Assembly (NCBI GenBank): GCA_018242685.1
Contig: JAFEBM010000027.1
Span: 62,001-126,000, forward strand
Direction: 5' to 3'
DNA length: 64,000 nucleotides
Source: Nitrospira sp.
Lineage (GTDB): Bacteria; Nitrospirota; Nitrospiria; Nitrospirales; Nitrospiraceae
Numbering within the stretch: position 1 is the first letter of the stretch; the number at the start of each line of letters is the position of its first letter. This document shows, in pieces, positions 63,781 through 64,000 of the stretch. A program made the translations under genes and the position numbers. The notes under the pieces were generated by a model, which did not search any database, was not told where the DNA came from, and saw only the letters and a list, made by a program, of their open reading frames with translations.

Positions 63781-64000
63781 ATGTTGACGACGGATCAAGA
63801 GTCGTTCGTCAGGCACGTCAGGAATGGGCTGCGTCGGTGCCGCTATCTGGGATGGGCTTCGATATGCCTTGCCGTCGGCTGGTTTGGTTGGATTGCCTCT
63901 AGTGAGGCCTCCGACAATCTGGCCTGCATCATGAAGCCATATATGGAAGTGTCTATCGGATCGCCGGTGGAAGGCATCATCCAGGCTGTGCATGTGGACC
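63781..64000 (+). CDS. HlyD-like membrane-fusion protein (partial)
   Basis: The first 73 residues, starting 19 bases after the SecA-like stop: a cytoplasmic tail, a membrane helix (GWASICLAVGWFGWIASSEA) and the opening of a lipoyl-like barrel (YMEVSIGSPVEGIIQAVHVD), typical of HlyD-type adaptors. The rest lies beyond the window. It would be a further membrane-fusion component of the same operon. Confidence 0.6.
   Translation, partial: MLTTDQESFVRHVRNGLRRCRYLGWASICLAVGWFGWIASSEASDNLACIMKPYMEVSIGSPVEGIIQAVHVD

Overview
The window is a stretch of Gram-negative bacterial chromosome. Lipoproteins, Wza-like export, outer-membrane barrels, an RND pump, and an exosortase with VPLPA-CTERM substrates tied to an exopolysaccharide locus, together with the other gene families present, fit a member of the Nitrospirota, most likely Nitrospira. 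That assignment is inference from gene content; there is no rRNA or other marker here. No tRNA, rRNA or CRISPR array was seen.

Layout. 1-2277: accessory DNA with toxin-antitoxin-like pairs (DUF3368/UPF0175; DUF2442 with a frameshifted DUF4160) set among degenerate direct repeats. 2278-12819: a plus-strand, visibly A+T-richer polysaccharide block (two methyltransferases, O-antigen ligase/polymerase, Wzx-like flippase, a GH123/DUF4091-like secreted protein, two GT-B glycosyltransferases, a LbetaH acyltransferase and a WecB/TagA/CpsF transferase). 12991-13899: an IS630-family element whose transposase is split by an A8 tract, followed by a Phd-like antitoxin and a stop-interrupted VapC remnant. 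14509-29138: the protein-sorting and polysaccharide core, with two VPLPA-CTERM proteins, an XrtD-type exosortase/EpsI fusion, a WecA-like priming transferase, PrsT, a Wza-like exporter, an outer-membrane barrel, a Wzz/GumC copolymerase, a tyrosine-kinase-like ATPase, an ExeA-like ATPase and a TPR protein. Sigma-54-like sites lie upstream of both VPLPA-CTERM genes and of the exosortase gene.

29314-43897: mostly housekeeping genes: SixA, two tandem thymidylate-kinase-like proteins coupled to a Ppx/GppA-HD protein, a Pal-like lipoprotein, a 1223-residue DUF255/aldo-keto reductase fusion, malic enzyme, a J-domain protein, RNase D, an ArsC-like protein, citrate synthase and Hsp20. 44349-52963: envelope and efflux genes, with a secreted small protein, an outer-membrane protein, CopC, an RND adaptor/permease pair without a TolC gene, and a NarL-type two-component system.

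54344-64000 (runs off the end) is the most interesting part. A large surface protein with an LEPR-XLL-like N-terminal motif and ELWxxDGTxxGT repeats precedes genes for a GAF-HlyD fusion, a PqqD-like/M50 protease/HlyD fusion, a short SecA-like ATPase lacking the C-terminal SecA domains, and another HlyD-like protein. This set looks like an undescribed export or maturation system, with the giant repeat protein as a candidate substrate. The giant gene also appears to have an in-frame TGA near its 5' end.
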